IMG/VR virus record: IMGVR_UViG_3300034198_004474
Location: 1-62,470 of that record
Length of the DNA stretch: 62,470 bases
Strand: one strand, 5' to 3'
Origin: a virus
How positions within the stretch are numbered: position 1 is the stretch's first letter; every line of letters begins with the position of its first letter. The notes beneath the pieces were generated by a model. That model was not told where the DNA came from. It worked only from the letters and a program-made list of their open reading frames with translations, and ran no database searches. A program made the translations under genes and the position numbers. Of this stretch, positions 8,592 through 17,255 are shown piece after piece.

Positions 8592-10199
8592 TTAATTTAA
8601 TTTATATTTAGTTCTTAATTCTTTTTGCCACTCTGGGTAGTTATGTATACCACTATATACTGTTACTGCGTCTTCTGTTATTGTTACATACTTAGATATA
8701 TGCTCTATCGCTAAGTAGACATGATACACGCTGTAGCAAATAAAGTAAACAATTTTATGGCTTGACATCTCTGGGAGTGTTACCTTTTGGTATTCAGTAA
8801 GCCTGCCATTTGGCATCTTTAACTCTAGTCCAAAAAAGAAAGATGTGTTATCAAAGAAAACAGAATTGTCTGGAAGTCCATTTTTAGATGCAAAGTGTAT
8901 CCACCTCCCATCCTTAAACATCTTTCCGCTGTTCTGTCTCCACCAATAGTACCCAGTCTTTTTAAGGAAGTTGTTTACATCCTCCTGAAGCTCTGACTCA
9001 TCTCGATAAATCTTACTTTCATATAAGTCAAGCAAAGATGATATCTTTTTTAGATATATAAGTTTTTCTTTTGTTATACTGTTTTTTATTTCAGCTACAT
9101 TGTCTTCTATGCTCTTAATCCCAATCTCTCTATCTATAACCCTTCCTAGCTGCTTCTTATGCTTAAATTCTTTACGCTTGTCTGGCATGTCATGCTCCTC
9201 AACATTCCCACAGAAGTCTAATAGAATGCAGTCTTTCTTCCCATCGCTTAACCTGATTCCTCTACCAGCACATTGAATGTATTTACGCCATGATTTAGTA
9301 CCCATCGCTAGGATTACACACGATATCGTTGGCTCATCAAACCCAGCGGTAAGTATCTCAATACTAAACACGCCCTTTAGTTTCCCTGATTTAAGTTTGC
9401 TTAATATCAATGCTCTATCTGTATCCGTGGTTTCAGATGTTATAACAGCAGATGGCACTCCGAATGAGTTGAACATCGAGCATAAATCAATGCAATGTTT
9501 TTTATTAACCCCAAAGCCAACAAACTTTCTCCCTGATGCGTATTCCAAATAGTTTGATAGTATACTATTGTTGATGTCCTCCTTATTGATAACGCCCTCT
9601 AACTCTTCTGCGTTATAGTCTGAGCCGCTTACTTTAACGCTGCTTAAGTCAATCCTAAATGGTGCTAACACAGAGAATGGAGTAAGCCAACCCAGAGATA
9701 TTAAGTCTCCTGTTTGGTACTTACTTACAATTGAGTCAAAGCCTTCTAGCAGGTATCCATCAGATGTAACTGGCGTTGCAGATAGACCAATAAATACAGC
9801 ATTCGGAAACCTATCAAACAAAGACTGCGTTAAGTTACCTTCGTATGAATAGTGAACCTCATCTATGATTACAATATCTGGGGCATCTATATCCGTATCA
9901 ATCACCGTCTGTAGTGTGGCAACTAAGCATTTGTAATTTTCATGCTCTTTAGTTGAACCTTGTAGGTAAGATACTGGTAAGCTACCGAATACATCTCTTG
10001 ACTGTTGTGCTAATTGTATTCTATGGTTAGTAAATAATACTCGCTTACCTTTCTTAACAGCTCCATCTATCATAGAGTAACTTATGATAGTTTTACCGAA
10101 CCCAGTTGGTGCATGTACTAATATTTTTTTATCGCCAGCAAATATCCTTTCTCTTATTAGGTTTAGGATATCTACCTGCGGCTCTCTTAAATTATACAT
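8592..10199 (-). CDS. Superfamily 2 helicase fused to a VRR-NUC nuclease
   Basis: A 535-residue protein. Helicase motif I (APTGFGKT) is at residues 30-37, motif II (DEVH) at 113-116 and motif III (SATP) near 148. Motif VI occurs in the form AGRGIRLSDG near residue 315. The C-terminal 130 residues carry a VRR-NUC-type PD-(D/E)XK nuclease, with GLPD followed by GLELKMPNGRLTEYQ. The fusion suggests an ATP-driven enzyme that unwinds and cuts branched or damaged DNA during replication and recombination. It sits three bases downstream of the prim-pol/helicase gene. Confidence 0.85.
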   Translation of the reverse strand: MYNLREPQVDILNLIRERIFAGDKKILVHAPTGFGKTIISYSMIDGAVKKGKRVLFTNHRIQLAQQSRDVFGSLPVSYLQGSTKEHENYKCLVATLQTVIDTDIDAPDIVIIDEVHYSYEGNLTQSLFDRFPNAVFIGLSATPVTSDGYLLEGFDSIVSKYQTGDLISLGWLTPFSVLAPFRIDLSSVKVSGSDYNAEELEGVINKEDINNSILSNYLEYASGRKFVGFGVNKKHCIDLCSMFNSFGVPSAVITSETTDTDRALILSKLKSGKLKGVFSIEILTAGFDEPTISCVILAMGTKSWRKYIQCAGRGIRLSDGKKDCILLDFCGNVEEHDMPDKRKEFKHKKQLGRVIDREIGIKSIEDNVAEIKNSITKEKLIYLKKISSLLDLYESKIYRDESELQEDVNNFLKKTGYYWWRQNSGKMFKDGRWIHFASKNGLPDNSVFFDNTSFFFGLELKMPNGRLTEYQKVTLPEMSSHKIVYFICYSVYHVYLAIEHISKYVTITEDAVTVYSGIHNYPEWQKELRTKYKLN

Positions 10200-10202
10200 A
10201 GA

Positions 10203-12560
10203 TTAATTATTAAATATTATGTGTCTACCTAGATGGTCTCTTGACTCTGTAGGTTCTTTTTTGTATTTGAATATAGCGAATACACTGAGCCACTTATAGA
10301 ATTTTTGTTGCGATAAACTTTGTCTACCTCTAACAGAAAAGTCTGGGTACTCTTCAACGAAATTATTGAACAGCTGTGACTTGCTAATCTTTATATTAGG
10401 TATGATTGGGTCTAGTGCATCGTCTCTTAATTTATCCATAATCCACTCGTAAAATGAATGGTCTGTCTCCGATATAAACTTTCTTGTCTCGATATTATTA
10501 AAGCTGCTTGTTACAAGACCTCTAGTTAAGAATAGTTGTAAACAACCTATCATATAGTTATCAAACTTAATCCAGTCTTCTTTATCCCAACTAGCAAATA
10601 ACATCCTACCAAAGTCTTGCTCAGGTGTGAATGACATATTATAGAACTGCTTGAACTCTAACTCCCATCTTCTTCTGTTATTAGAATTACCATTACCCTT
10701 GATAGCATAGTTTGTTGTGATGATTATTTTTGGAGATTTATCCATTGGTATCTTAATGGCATCTTTATTTTTCTTCTCCAACGTAATACCCTCTGTAACA
10801 ATACTAAATAATCTTTCAAACTCAAAGTTTTTTCTTACATCATCGAATATTAGTAGCTGCGTGTCGGCACTCACTAACTGATAAGGGAATGTTTTATCGA
10901 ATGCAAACGCTTTACCATCTATAACTACACCCTTCTTCATCTTGTTTAATGCAGCAACAAAGATACCCTTACCAGTACCGCCTTCTGGATGCTCACTGAT
11001 GACCTCATCGTTTATTATCACAGCAGGACAATAACCTAAACTCTTGTGGCTATGCAACAAAAATCCTATCGTTGATTTTATAGATGACTCTCTGTCGTCT
11101 CCACCTGAAATATTTGAAACAAACCTTCGATAGTCACAGTCAACATCTTCGCTTATAAAGAAGTCTCTGTCAATTATTTGCTCCTTCCATACATGGCTCC
11201 CTAAGTCTATGTAGTCAATAATATCAATTGAGTTTTTCCCGATTTTTGTAACGCAGTTTTTAAAGTATAGGAATGCGTAGTCTTTGGTATCCTTAGCAAA
11301 CTCTGGTCTAATCGTAGCAATCATGTTAAGGAAGTCATCCTTAAAGAACCTTGTGTTGTCTGCAAAGTAGTTGTAGATAGACATATCCTTTCTATTCATC
11401 AAATAGGCAAGAATAAAGTCTTTTATCTCATCCTCAGAGGAGTTGTATAGTATGTTGTTGATAAGCCTTACATACACATAGTTGTTGCTCCCATCAGGAT
11501 AGTACTTGAAGAACCCATTCTCTTCGATGAAGCTCTTGAATAGGTTGTGCGTAATCTTTAGTGCACCCTTGTCTGTCTTAGACCAGAACACATTGCACTC
11601 CTTCTCAGCCGTTTCGATTACGTTGTTAATCTCCTCATCAGAAATGTCAGCCTCTTGTAACTTAGCTCTAACCTCTTTCTTTGGGGCGCCACTGTCTAAG
11701 ATAGCCTTTACTTCGTTTACCTTTTTTGTGTCCTCAAAGAACTTGGTGTTGTTTACATCCGTCTTCCTATATGCGCTCGTAATGGTTGACTTTATCTCAG
11801 CGATAGAGAAGTCTTGTTGAGTGTAGTTGCCCATCGCATACTCAGCTAGGCTCCTATCAATGCCAAACTCATTAAACGCCATCGCTAGGATGTAGATGTT
11901 TTTATTACGCTCTCCCTTGACTAATCCGTACTCTCTCTCCCACCATATCTTTAGCCTCCTGATAATCTCCGAAGAGTCATTCAACCTTATTGACTGGCTG
12001 TCACTTGTATGAATTGCATATTCTTTTTCTGCTTGCTCCTCCCATACACTGCTGTTTTGGTTTATGTGAATGTTTGGGTCATACGACTCGTAACATACCC
12101 TAGATATATTGCAGCTAGACACATCAAAGTTATGGCTATTGTAGTGTCGTTTTAGCGCATTGAAATACAACTTGTGGTTCTCTATGTCCTTTGGTATCCT
12201 GACGAGAACCTTGAGCCCATCACCACTAGGAGAGACGAACACGGAGAATGTATACGCATCCTCCTTTAGTTCCTCCATGTACATTTCTAGTGCCAGTGTA
12301 GACTCAAAGTTATCGAAGTCAAGACATACAAATCCGCTGTGAGCCGTTACCGACTTATCGTTCCGTTTAGTAAACTCTCCGCAGAAGCAAATGGCTGGCA
12401 GTCCTTTCTTTAAAAGGTCTCTAGCCTCTTTGTCTGACTCGGCTCTAATCTTCTCTACTAAATCTTTCGACTTCCCAGACTTTATCCTATCCAAAACATC
12501 CTCGACATTTCTGTAAAAAGGCGTAGACGTGTCACTTAATGTTTTGAATATAGTTACCAT
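10203..12560 (-). CDS. Prim-pol (BT4734-like) plus superfamily 3-type helicase
   Basis: A 785-residue replication protein. Residues 60-130 resemble the BT4734-like archaeo-eukaryotic primase domain, with metal-binding DFD at 81-83 and SPSGDGLKVLVRI at 110-122. A middle region carries a PriCT-like helical segment (about residues 195-260). The C-terminal ATPase has Walker A GGTGKG near residue 527, Walker B LLIFDD near 570 and a sensor segment IIITTN near 620, as in D5/superfamily 3 helicases. It would prime and unwind at the phage origin; no phage DNA polymerase is visible, so the host polymerase is the likely partner. Its stop overlaps the next gene upstream by seven bases. Confidence 0.85.
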   Translation of the reverse strand: MVTIFKTLSDTSTPFYRNVEDVLDRIKSGKSKDLVEKIRAESDKEARDLLKKGLPAICFCGEFTKRNDKSVTAHSGFVCLDFDNFESTLALEMYMEELKEDAYTFSVFVSPSGDGLKVLVRIPKDIENHKLYFNALKRHYNSHNFDVSSCNISRVCYESYDPNIHINQNSSVWEEQAEKEYAIHTSDSQSIRLNDSSEIIRRLKIWWEREYGLVKGERNKNIYILAMAFNEFGIDRSLAEYAMGNYTQQDFSIAEIKSTITSAYRKTDVNNTKFFEDTKKVNEVKAILDSGAPKKEVRAKLQEADISDEEINNVIETAEKECNVFWSKTDKGALKITHNLFKSFIEENGFFKYYPDGSNNYVYVRLINNILYNSSEDEIKDFILAYLMNRKDMSIYNYFADNTRFFKDDFLNMIATIRPEFAKDTKDYAFLYFKNCVTKIGKNSIDIIDYIDLGSHVWKEQIIDRDFFISEDVDCDYRRFVSNISGGDDRESSIKSTIGFLLHSHKSLGYCPAVIINDEVISEHPEGGTGKGIFVAALNKMKKGVVIDGKAFAFDKTFPYQLVSADTQLLIFDDVRKNFEFERLFSIVTEGITLEKKNKDAIKIPMDKSPKIIITTNYAIKGNGNSNNRRRWELEFKQFYNMSFTPEQDFGRMLFASWDKEDWIKFDNYMIGCLQLFLTRGLVTSSFNNIETRKFISETDHSFYEWIMDKLRDDALDPIIPNIKISKSQLFNNFVEEYPDFSVRGRQSLSQQKFYKWLSVFAIFKYKKEPTESRDHLGRHIIFNN

Positions 12561-12772
12561 TGTAGTTCGTTTATTTTGTTTATTAAAATTTCTGCGTAAT
12601 TGCCTTTTATAATGAATGCATATTCATCTGTCTTAAATAGGATATAGTTAGTAGTACTTATCTTCGTAACTAACACGTCTAGGTTTAACTCTTGTGCTAA
12701 TCTTTCTACGATGGAGACTACCTGCTGAGACCTCTTCGCTGATATTCTCTTTATTTTTAATTCTAAACTCAT
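12554..12772 (-). CDS. Small basic hypothetical protein
   Basis: A 72-residue protein, basic at the N-terminus (LKIKRISAKRSQQ) with an alternating hydrophobic C-terminal half. The start follows an A-rich leader (AATTAAAA just before ATG), the usual pattern of this operon. It overlaps the following primase gene by seven bases and, in another frame, the upstream 102-residue gene by 125 bases. No family recognised. Confidence 0.55.
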   Translation of the reverse strand: MSLELKIKRISAKRSQQVVSIVERLAQELNLDVLVTKISTTNYILFKTDEYAFIIKGNYAEILINKINELQW

Positions 12773-12956
12773 TTTTAATTCTGTTGTTTAATAAGTTAAT
12801 TTTTACAGCCAGCTCCATCTTAGCCAGTCGTCTATTTGTTGACAGACCTATTATCGGACACTTCATCCATCCGTCTTGGTAGATGTATGTGTGGTATCCG
12901 TTGTCGTTTATGTAGTCGACAACCAAGATACTCTCAATGTCTTTATAGCTTACCAC
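12648..12956 (-). CDS. Hypothetical protein with an extended out-of-frame overlap
   Basis: A 102-residue protein. Residues 1-65 look like a small alpha/beta fold (IESILVVDYINDNGYHTYIY, then a helical LAKMELAVKINLLNNRIKN). The last 40 residues are polar and basic and are read from bases that also encode the start of the next gene in a different frame. Its start overlaps the upstream gene by 14 bases. No family recognised. Confidence 0.6.
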   Translation of the reverse strand: MVSYKDIESILVVDYINDNGYHTYIYQDGWMKCPIIGLSTNRRLAKMELAVKINLLNNRIKNEFRIKNKENISEEVSAGSLHRRKISTRVKPRRVSYEDKYY

Positions 12957-13287
12957 ACTCTATCTCTCCTAAAATGTAACCAATGTTTTTTAGATGCCTT
13001 CTCATCTTCGGTATGTTAGACTCTGACATAAACTTAGCCTTTCTGTTCTCTATCTTTACGGCAGGGTTGCATATCCAAGAAAGCCAATACTCATAGCTGT
13101 TTAGCTCTGCGTTTATCTTTCTGTTAAGCTTCTCTATGTCCAATCGTAACTTAGACTCATCAGGCTCTGTTAGCATATACATCCTTAGCTCTCTCAGTAG
13201 CATTAGTGTTCTGTACGACTTGTTGTCATCTTGCGCAGTTTTTTCTAGCTCAGATATATCTGAATCAATTTTATCTAAACTAATCAT
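12943..13287 (-). CDS. Hypothetical coiled-coil protein
   Basis: A 114-residue mostly helical protein with a charged heptad-like N-terminal two thirds (residues 3-65) and a Trp-containing middle (SYEYWLSWI). It overlaps both neighbours by a few bases, indicating a tightly packed operon. No family recognised. Confidence 0.7.
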   Translation of the reverse strand: MISLDKIDSDISELEKTAQDDNKSYRTLMLLRELRMYMLTEPDESKLRLDIEKLNRKINAELNSYEYWLSWICNPAVKIENRKAKFMSESNIPKMRRHLKNIGYILGEIECGKL

Positions 13288-13579
13288 TGTTTATTAATTT
13301 TATTAATGTTAGCAAGGACTCATTGTTTATGGCATCAAAATCTATAGTCACACCAGTATCAACTTCCCCTTTAAATATTTTGTTTTGCTTAAATGTAAGC
13401 CCATTTTTTATTAATAGCTTTTCTCTACTATCAACCTGCTTATCCATTGCCCATGTCAGAATCTTTTCAAACTGCTCAGAGCTGTATGTTGAGTAGTCTA
13501 TACCCTTCTTATCGTCAGGTATAGACTCCCAATATACACTTAGCAACTTCCTCCTAGAATGGTAAGTCTGCGTCATCAT
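13280..13579 (-). CDS. Hypothetical protein downstream of the SSB-like gene
   Basis: About 99 residues when started at MMTQTYHSRR (13577-13579). The longer frame to 13609 would overlap the SSB-like gene further. The sequence contains WESIPDDKKGIDYSTYSSEQFEKILTW in its N-terminal half and ends in a Leu-rich helix. The neighbourhood points to a replication or recombination role; no family was recognised. Confidence 0.65.
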   Translation of the reverse strand: MMTQTYHSRRKLLSVYWESIPDDKKGIDYSTYSSEQFEKILTWAMDKQVDSREKLLIKNGLTFKQNKIFKGEVDTGVTIDFDAINNESLLTLIKLINND

Positions 13580-13856
13580 TACCTTGCTGATTATTACTAG
13601 CAGGTGCACTAGAGCCTTGTGTCTCTTCGTACTTTGTTACCTTGCCATCAGTCCAGAACACTCTACCATTTCCGTAGTACTTTCTAGGCTCTTTCGCCTT
13701 AGACTCTTCTGCTGTCTGCTTTTGAAACACCGATACGTTATTCCCATTTAAAGGGGTATCGTTTACCGACATTGTTAGGGCTAAGTACTTGCCATCCTTT
13801 AATGACGCTCTGTCTATCTTTGAGCAGTCGATTGAAAATGATATTAAACTTGACAT
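13554..13856 (-). CDS. Single-stranded DNA-binding protein-like
   Basis: A 100-residue protein with a beta-rich N-terminal body (SFSIDCSKIDRASLKDGKYL, LALTMSVND), an aromatic G-x-V-F-W segment, a low-complexity linker rich in Ser, Ala, Asn and Gln, and an acidic tail ending DDADLPF. That tail is the hallmark of bacterial SSB proteins, where a final acidic-x-Pro-Phe recruits partner enzymes. The body is shorter than E. coli SSB. It sits among exonuclease, annealing-partner and primase genes, in keeping with ssDNA protection. Confidence 0.7.
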   Translation of the reverse strand: MSSLISFSIDCSKIDRASLKDGKYLALTMSVNDTPLNGNNVSVFQKQTAEESKAKEPRKYYGNGRVFWTDGKVTKYEETQGSSAPASNNQQGNDDADLPF

Positions 13857-13943
13857 TTTATTTATGGCTTTTTAAAGTAGCCGAACTTTTAAGGGTTGTA
13901 AAATTAATTGTTTTTTCTTTATAACAAATTAAATTATGTTATT

Positions 13944-14201
13944 TTATTGTTTCTCTAGCTGCTCTATTCTAGCCTTTAGTGCTCTAATCGTTTTAGTTAC
14001 AGCATAGTTGTATACCCATCTAGGGTCGTTTATGTTCTCCAACTCTATTGCTATCCTCTCGTTCATGTTCAGGTCGTATAGCATTGAATCAGCGTCTTGG
14101 TTTATAAAGTCGTCTAACTTTATTGTTCTTAGGTCTCCCCAGTTTTGTACCAATACGATGTTACCTTGCTCGTATTGCTTCATTATTTTATCTTTCATCA
14201 T
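13944..14201 (-). CDS. Small hypothetical protein, helical C-terminus
   Basis: I choose MMKDKIMKQYEQ (14199-14201) as the start, because a longer frame would run into the preceding gene that stops at 14203. That gives about 85 residues, with a beta-like N-terminal part (NIVLVQNWGDLRTIKLDDF) and a C-terminal helix ending RALKARIEQLEKQ, which looks like a short coiled coil. No family recognised. Confidence 0.65.
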   Translation of the reverse strand: MMKDKIMKQYEQGNIVLVQNWGDLRTIKLDDFINQDADSMLYDLNMNERIAIELENINDPRWVYNYAVTKTIRALKARIEQLEKQ

Positions 14202-14202
14202 T

Positions 14203-14403
14203 TTATTTGTTTTTAAATTGTTTGTTATAATATTGTTCTGCGTATGCAAATGGGGGTATTTGTTGTCCATAGTTATATGCATCCATTATCTGCTCTTTCT
14301 CCATTTCCATTGCTCTTATAAAGGCAGTGGTGTTTTTAATGTCTGCATGACCATAGTACCTTTCAAGTTGTGTAGTCAACCAATCTACTGCTGTAATTTT
14401 CAT
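14203..14403 (-). CDS. Small phage protein of the TAVDWL / EKEQI family
   Basis: Started at MKITAVDWLTTQLERYYG (14401-14403), just after the exonuclease gene, this is a 66-residue protein. The pattern K(I/M)TAV(D/E)WL..Q, then A.EMEKEQI..AY..G and a C-terminal A.QYYN..F, is one I associate with many Bacteroidota phages. The gene at 25354 is a paralogue. Function unknown. A longer frame to 14481 overlaps the exonuclease gene and lacks the conserved start context. Confidence 0.65.
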   Translation of the reverse strand: MKITAVDWLTTQLERYYGHADIKNTTAFIRAMEMEKEQIMDAYNYGQQIPPFAYAEQYYNKQFKNK

Positions 14404-14413
14404 CTTATTTGTT

Positions 14414-15142
14414 TTAAAGTATTTCGTTAATATAATATTGGTCGACATCATCTGTTTTATTCTCTCCGAAGAATCGCTCATACACAGTCATCGCTTCTAA
14501 AACTTTCTGCTTACCCATCGATAAGAAATCTTCGCTAGGAGTAAACATCCCCATCCTATTTGTTACCTTCTCGATTACTAGGAAGACCAAAGGCTTCTTG
14601 AATAGCTCGCCATAGATGTATGCCTGAGAGTCATAGTTGTATTCCTTAGCACTCCACTTGAACTTATCTATGTTGGTCGTTGTCTTGATGTCGTATAAAC
14701 ATTTAGCACCAACAATATCAGCCTTACCCTTCCACGGTAACCCAAATAGCTCACCTACATTTGGCACCTCGTATTGATTTCCGTCTGCATAGATTAGGTT
14801 ATAGAAGTCCATGTTGCCCATCAGCGCATTCTTCATTGACTCAGCCTCTTCTGCTTCTTTATTTAGTATTCCTATTACCTTGCCACCATTCGTAGCATCC
14901 TTATAGATGTTTGTGGTTCTAGTGGATGAGTATACTATTAGGCACTCCTTAGCCTTCTCAGGCTCTAATACAAGCTTGTGGAAGTAGCTACCAATAGCCA
15001 TCGCTGTGGTAGTCTCTTGCTCTTGCTTAAACATTCTAGGGTTCTTCAATAAGTCCCCAATGTCTGAGTTACTAAGGTATGTCTTACCAATACCGCTGTA
15101 GTACTCGTTGTCGTCTTTTAATTTTTCTATTACTGATTGCAT
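14414..15142 (-). CDS. RecE-like PD-(D/E)XK exonuclease
   Basis: A 242-residue nuclease. The motifs are an N-terminal H (GSYFHK, residue 55), KGKADIV with the metal-binding Asp at 142, DIKTTT with Asp 151 and Lys 153, and DSQAYIY at 171-177. This pattern is the phage exonuclease VIII / DUF3799-type PD-(D/E)XK fold, which resects double-strand ends for single-strand annealing. The gene overlaps the conserved partner gene upstream by 13 bases, forming a recombination module with it and the nearby SSB-like gene. Confidence 0.8.
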   Translation of the reverse strand: MQSVIEKLKDDNEYYSGIGKTYLSNSDIGDLLKNPRMFKQEQETTTAMAIGSYFHKLVLEPEKAKECLIVYSSTRTTNIYKDATNGGKVIGILNKEAEEAESMKNALMGNMDFYNLIYADGNQYEVPNVGELFGLPWKGKADIVGAKCLYDIKTTTNIDKFKWSAKEYNYDSQAYIYGELFKKPLVFLVIEKVTNRMGMFTPSEDFLSMGKQKVLEAMTVYERFFGENKTDDVDQYYINEIL

Positions 15143-15663
15143 AGCTCTGTTATTTTGTTTTTAGCTGCATCTGTTAATGCACTCTTGGTTGATAATAATT
15201 CGATTAATTTAGGTGCACCCTTAAATAGGTTACTCGCTACCCATTTTTCTGTAACTGCCCAATGGTCACTGCTGATGTCTAGTGTTGGTTTATCTTTAGC
15301 AGGTTGCTTGATGCCACCCCTTAGTCTAACACCCCCAACGACATCTCCCTTCATCTTTACGGATGAGTCAATGTACAATTCGACAGCTACATCATTCCAA
15401 TCCTCAACGAATGGTGAGTTACCAGCTAGGTTTTTAACCATCTTACTATTGGTGCTGTTTAATACCAGTGGTTTGATTGGCTCAACGAAGTAGGCAATGT
15501 TATAGTTGCCACGTCTGCCAGCTACATCGACATTAATCTCTTGTCTAACGTGCTTGATTGTAAAGTGTAGAGACTTACCTTGCTCTAAGAAGTCTTCTAG
15601 GTCAGCACAACCTAGATGGTTGGATTTGAAGACCTTGCTGTAGTGATGTTTTTTCTGTTCCAT
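15130..15663 (-). CDS. Conserved phage recombination-module protein
   Basis: A 177-residue protein. The middle segment (KPLVLNSTNSKMVKNLAG, then VEDWND..VELYIDSSVK) matches a pattern I know from phage proteins that commonly accompany a RecE-like exonuclease. It may bind ssDNA or assist annealing, but I do not recognise a RecT, Red-beta or Erf signature, so the role is inferred from context. Its start lies inside the upstream gene (62-base overlap). Confidence 0.6.
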   Translation of the reverse strand: MEQKKHHYSKVFKSNHLGCADLEDFLEQGKSLHFTIKHVRQEINVDVAGRRGNYNIAYFVEPIKPLVLNSTNSKMVKNLAGNSPFVEDWNDVAVELYIDSSVKMKGDVVGGVRLRGGIKQPAKDKPTLDISSDHWAVTEKWVASNLFKGAPKLIELLSTKSALTDAAKNKITELCNQ

Positions 15664-15946
15664 AATTGTCTATTTTTTGTTTGTGAAATTTGTATGCGTT
15701 TGATACGCTTCTTGTTATTGTTGTTCGGTTAATTTTAAATCCCTTCCAGTCATGTATAAACTTAGAGATAATCGTACCACTAACACCCGTCATTAGTGCG
15801 AATAGTACTCCCCTAGCGTCTACCACCTCTCTCTTCTTAGAGTTAGAAAACATTTCCTCCTCTGAGATATTAAACTCTCTCAGGATGTAGTCTAGTTTAG
15901 CATCCAGACTACTGAAAAAATTATTGCCCCCATCCATGATGCCCAT
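15602..15946 (-). CDS. Second DnaA domain IV-like HTH protein
   Basis: A 114-residue protein. The segment KKREVVDARGVLFALM followed by I.KF..... INRTTITRSV resembles DnaA domain IV, in which a basic helix with an E(A/V).AR motif is followed by the TTV-containing recognition helix. The GGRDHS-type loop is degenerate here, so it is more remote than the protein at 6658. A DNA-binding role in origin recognition or regulation is plausible. The C-terminal 20 residues are encoded within the overlap with the next gene. Confidence 0.45.
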   Translation of the reverse strand: MGIMDGGNNFFSSLDAKLDYILREFNISEEEMFSNSKKREVVDARGVLFALMTGVSGTIISKFIHDWKGFKINRTTITRSVSNAYKFHKQKIDNYGTEKTSLQQGLQIQPSRLC

Positions 15947-15974
15947 ATAATAAATCTTTTTATAAATAAAATCA

Positions 15975-16352
15975 TTAGTTAAAAAATATTGTGAATAATA
16001 AAACCATTGCGATTACTTCTAGTGCTAAGAAGCAGGCGAACACTAGGAAGATATTCCATAGAGATGTGTCGTCTCTGCGTTGCCCTACCTTTGATACATC
16101 AACAAACATATTGTCAATATGCTCGCAAGGTACACTAGGCTTGTCTGTAAATATATACCTATTGCCATCCGACATGGTGTAGTACTCCGTGGCAGATGCC
16201 GTGTTGTTTCTATACTTAAATATGCTGATGTCATCAGGATGCGTTTGCTTTAACAATGCATCTAGCTTGTATAGGTTTTCTTTCTTTACTGCTACGATAC
16301 ATAGCTTGCCTGCTCTGAATAACTCAGCGTTTCTATTCAAATTCTCCATCAT
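15975..16352 (-). CDS. C-tail-anchored membrane protein
   Basis: A 125-residue protein with a soluble N-terminal region of about 95 residues and a strongly hydrophobic C-terminal helix (residues about 99-124) ending FTIFFN, consistent with a tail anchor. No family recognised. Its start overlaps the small gene upstream by about 20 bases. Confidence 0.65.
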   Translation of the reverse strand: MMENLNRNAELFRAGKLCIVAVKKENLYKLDALLKQTHPDDISIFKYRNNTASATEYYTMSDGNRYIFTDKPSVPCEHIDNMFVDVSKVGQRRDDTSLWNIFLVFACFLALEVIAMVLLFTIFFN

Positions 16353-16464
16353 AGCAATCTGCGTTTATGTGTTCTCTCTCTTGTTCAAGTTTGTACTGCT
16401 CTACTATTTGAGCCGCTCTGTAACAGCCAGTGTCTGTTAGTAGCTTTATTATTTCGTCTATCAT
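16333..16464 (-). CDS. Small hypothetical protein (43 aa)
   Basis: The frame runs from ATG at 16462-16464 to TAG at 16333-16335. It encodes a helical, charged peptide starting MIDEIIKLLTDTGCYRAAQI. The start overlaps the preceding gene's stop as ATGA and its end overlaps the next gene's start, which is what a translated cistron in a tightly packed operon looks like. No family recognised. Confidence 0.6.
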   Translation of the reverse strand: MIDEIIKLLTDTGCYRAAQIVEQYKLEQEREHINADCYDGEFE

Positions 16465-16802
16465 AATTGTGTTATTAAGTATTTTTTAATCTTTAAATCG
16501 TTTTCATCGCAGTATTTTTTCAGACTGCCGTATGTACACAGCATCTTAAACTCTCCTTCGCAGTTGCATAGTGCAACCTCTTTGTCTGTGAATGGTGTTA
16601 CGGATGGTGACTCTAGTCCTACTACCCAATTGGTAGCCTTGACATAGCATCCATGCCCATCCCCATTCCATGCCTTCAATAAGTCTACGTCTGTGTTGTC
16701 TTCTGTACAACATTCTTTCGTACAATATAGCAGTTCGTCTACCTTGTATCCGATGGATATACCATCTCCGCAATTATTGCATTGCCCTTTGTATGTTACC
16801 AT
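16461..16802 (-). CDS. Cys-rich putative zinc-binding protein
   Basis: A 113-residue protein. The N-terminal CNNCGDG and a second CTKECC about 20 residues later make a likely four-Cys zinc site. More Cys residues follow (ALCNCEGEF, LCTYG). A nucleic-acid or protein-binding role is possible, but no named family was recognised. Confidence 0.65.
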   Translation of the reverse strand: MVTYKGQCNNCGDGISIGYKVDELLYCTKECCTEDNTDVDLLKAWNGDGHGCYVKATNWVVGLESPSVTPFTDKEVALCNCEGEFKMLCTYGSLKKYCDENDLKIKKYLITQL

Positions 16803-16871
16803 GTTGAAATATATATTATCATTGTTAATAAGAATACGATGTGTATCAGTAGGCTTAACCTCTCAATAAAC

Positions 16872-17255
16872 CTATCCATAAACTAAGTCGTTTAACACTA
16901 TGTATTGGAAGCAGACATCAGCATTCTCTGCGTCATAGTCTTCACTAAGCATGGCGAATAGGTGTTGCTTGTTGTCGCTGTTTAGTAAGGTGTTTAACCC
17001 TAGCTCTATGTTGGCTTTGTTTATGCTACCTAGAACCTCTCCTTCTTCTTCCACATCCTCTACTACCATGTCTCCTCCGCTTAGTACAAACTTTAAAACA
17101 TTCTCAGAGAATGAGTATTCCTTACTCGTCTCTTTAAATTTCTTAAACGCATCACTGCGAGTAATGTATGCCCAGTAGTCACTACCACCCTCTATTGCCG
17201 TAACGAAGATGTTCTCTAGCACATCCTCTGTTATCTCTAATTTTAAATTGAACAT
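16872..17255 (-). CDS. Conserved phage protein of unknown function
   Basis: A 127-residue acidic protein. It follows a pattern I associate with many phages: an N-terminal EGG(S/N).YW segment (AIEGGSDYWAYI), a short hairpin GG..(V/I)VED.EE..E.LG, and a C-terminal D.DA..ADV..Q..V...LV(F/Y)G. The regular pattern implies a conserved fold but the role is not known. It overlaps the preceding gene by 13 bases. Confidence 0.7.
   Translation of the reverse strand: MFNLKLEITEDVLENIFVTAIEGGSDYWAYITRSDAFKKFKETSKEYSFSENVLKFVLSGGDMVVEDVEEEGEVLGSINKANIELGLNTLLNSDNKQHLFAMLSEDYDAENADVCFQYIVLNDLVYG

Noticed and set aside
16546-16773. Arg-rich minus-strand frame within the Cys-rich gene
   Set aside because: It is a shifted reading of the 16461-16802 gene, whose regular Cys pairs and operon overlaps support that frame instead.
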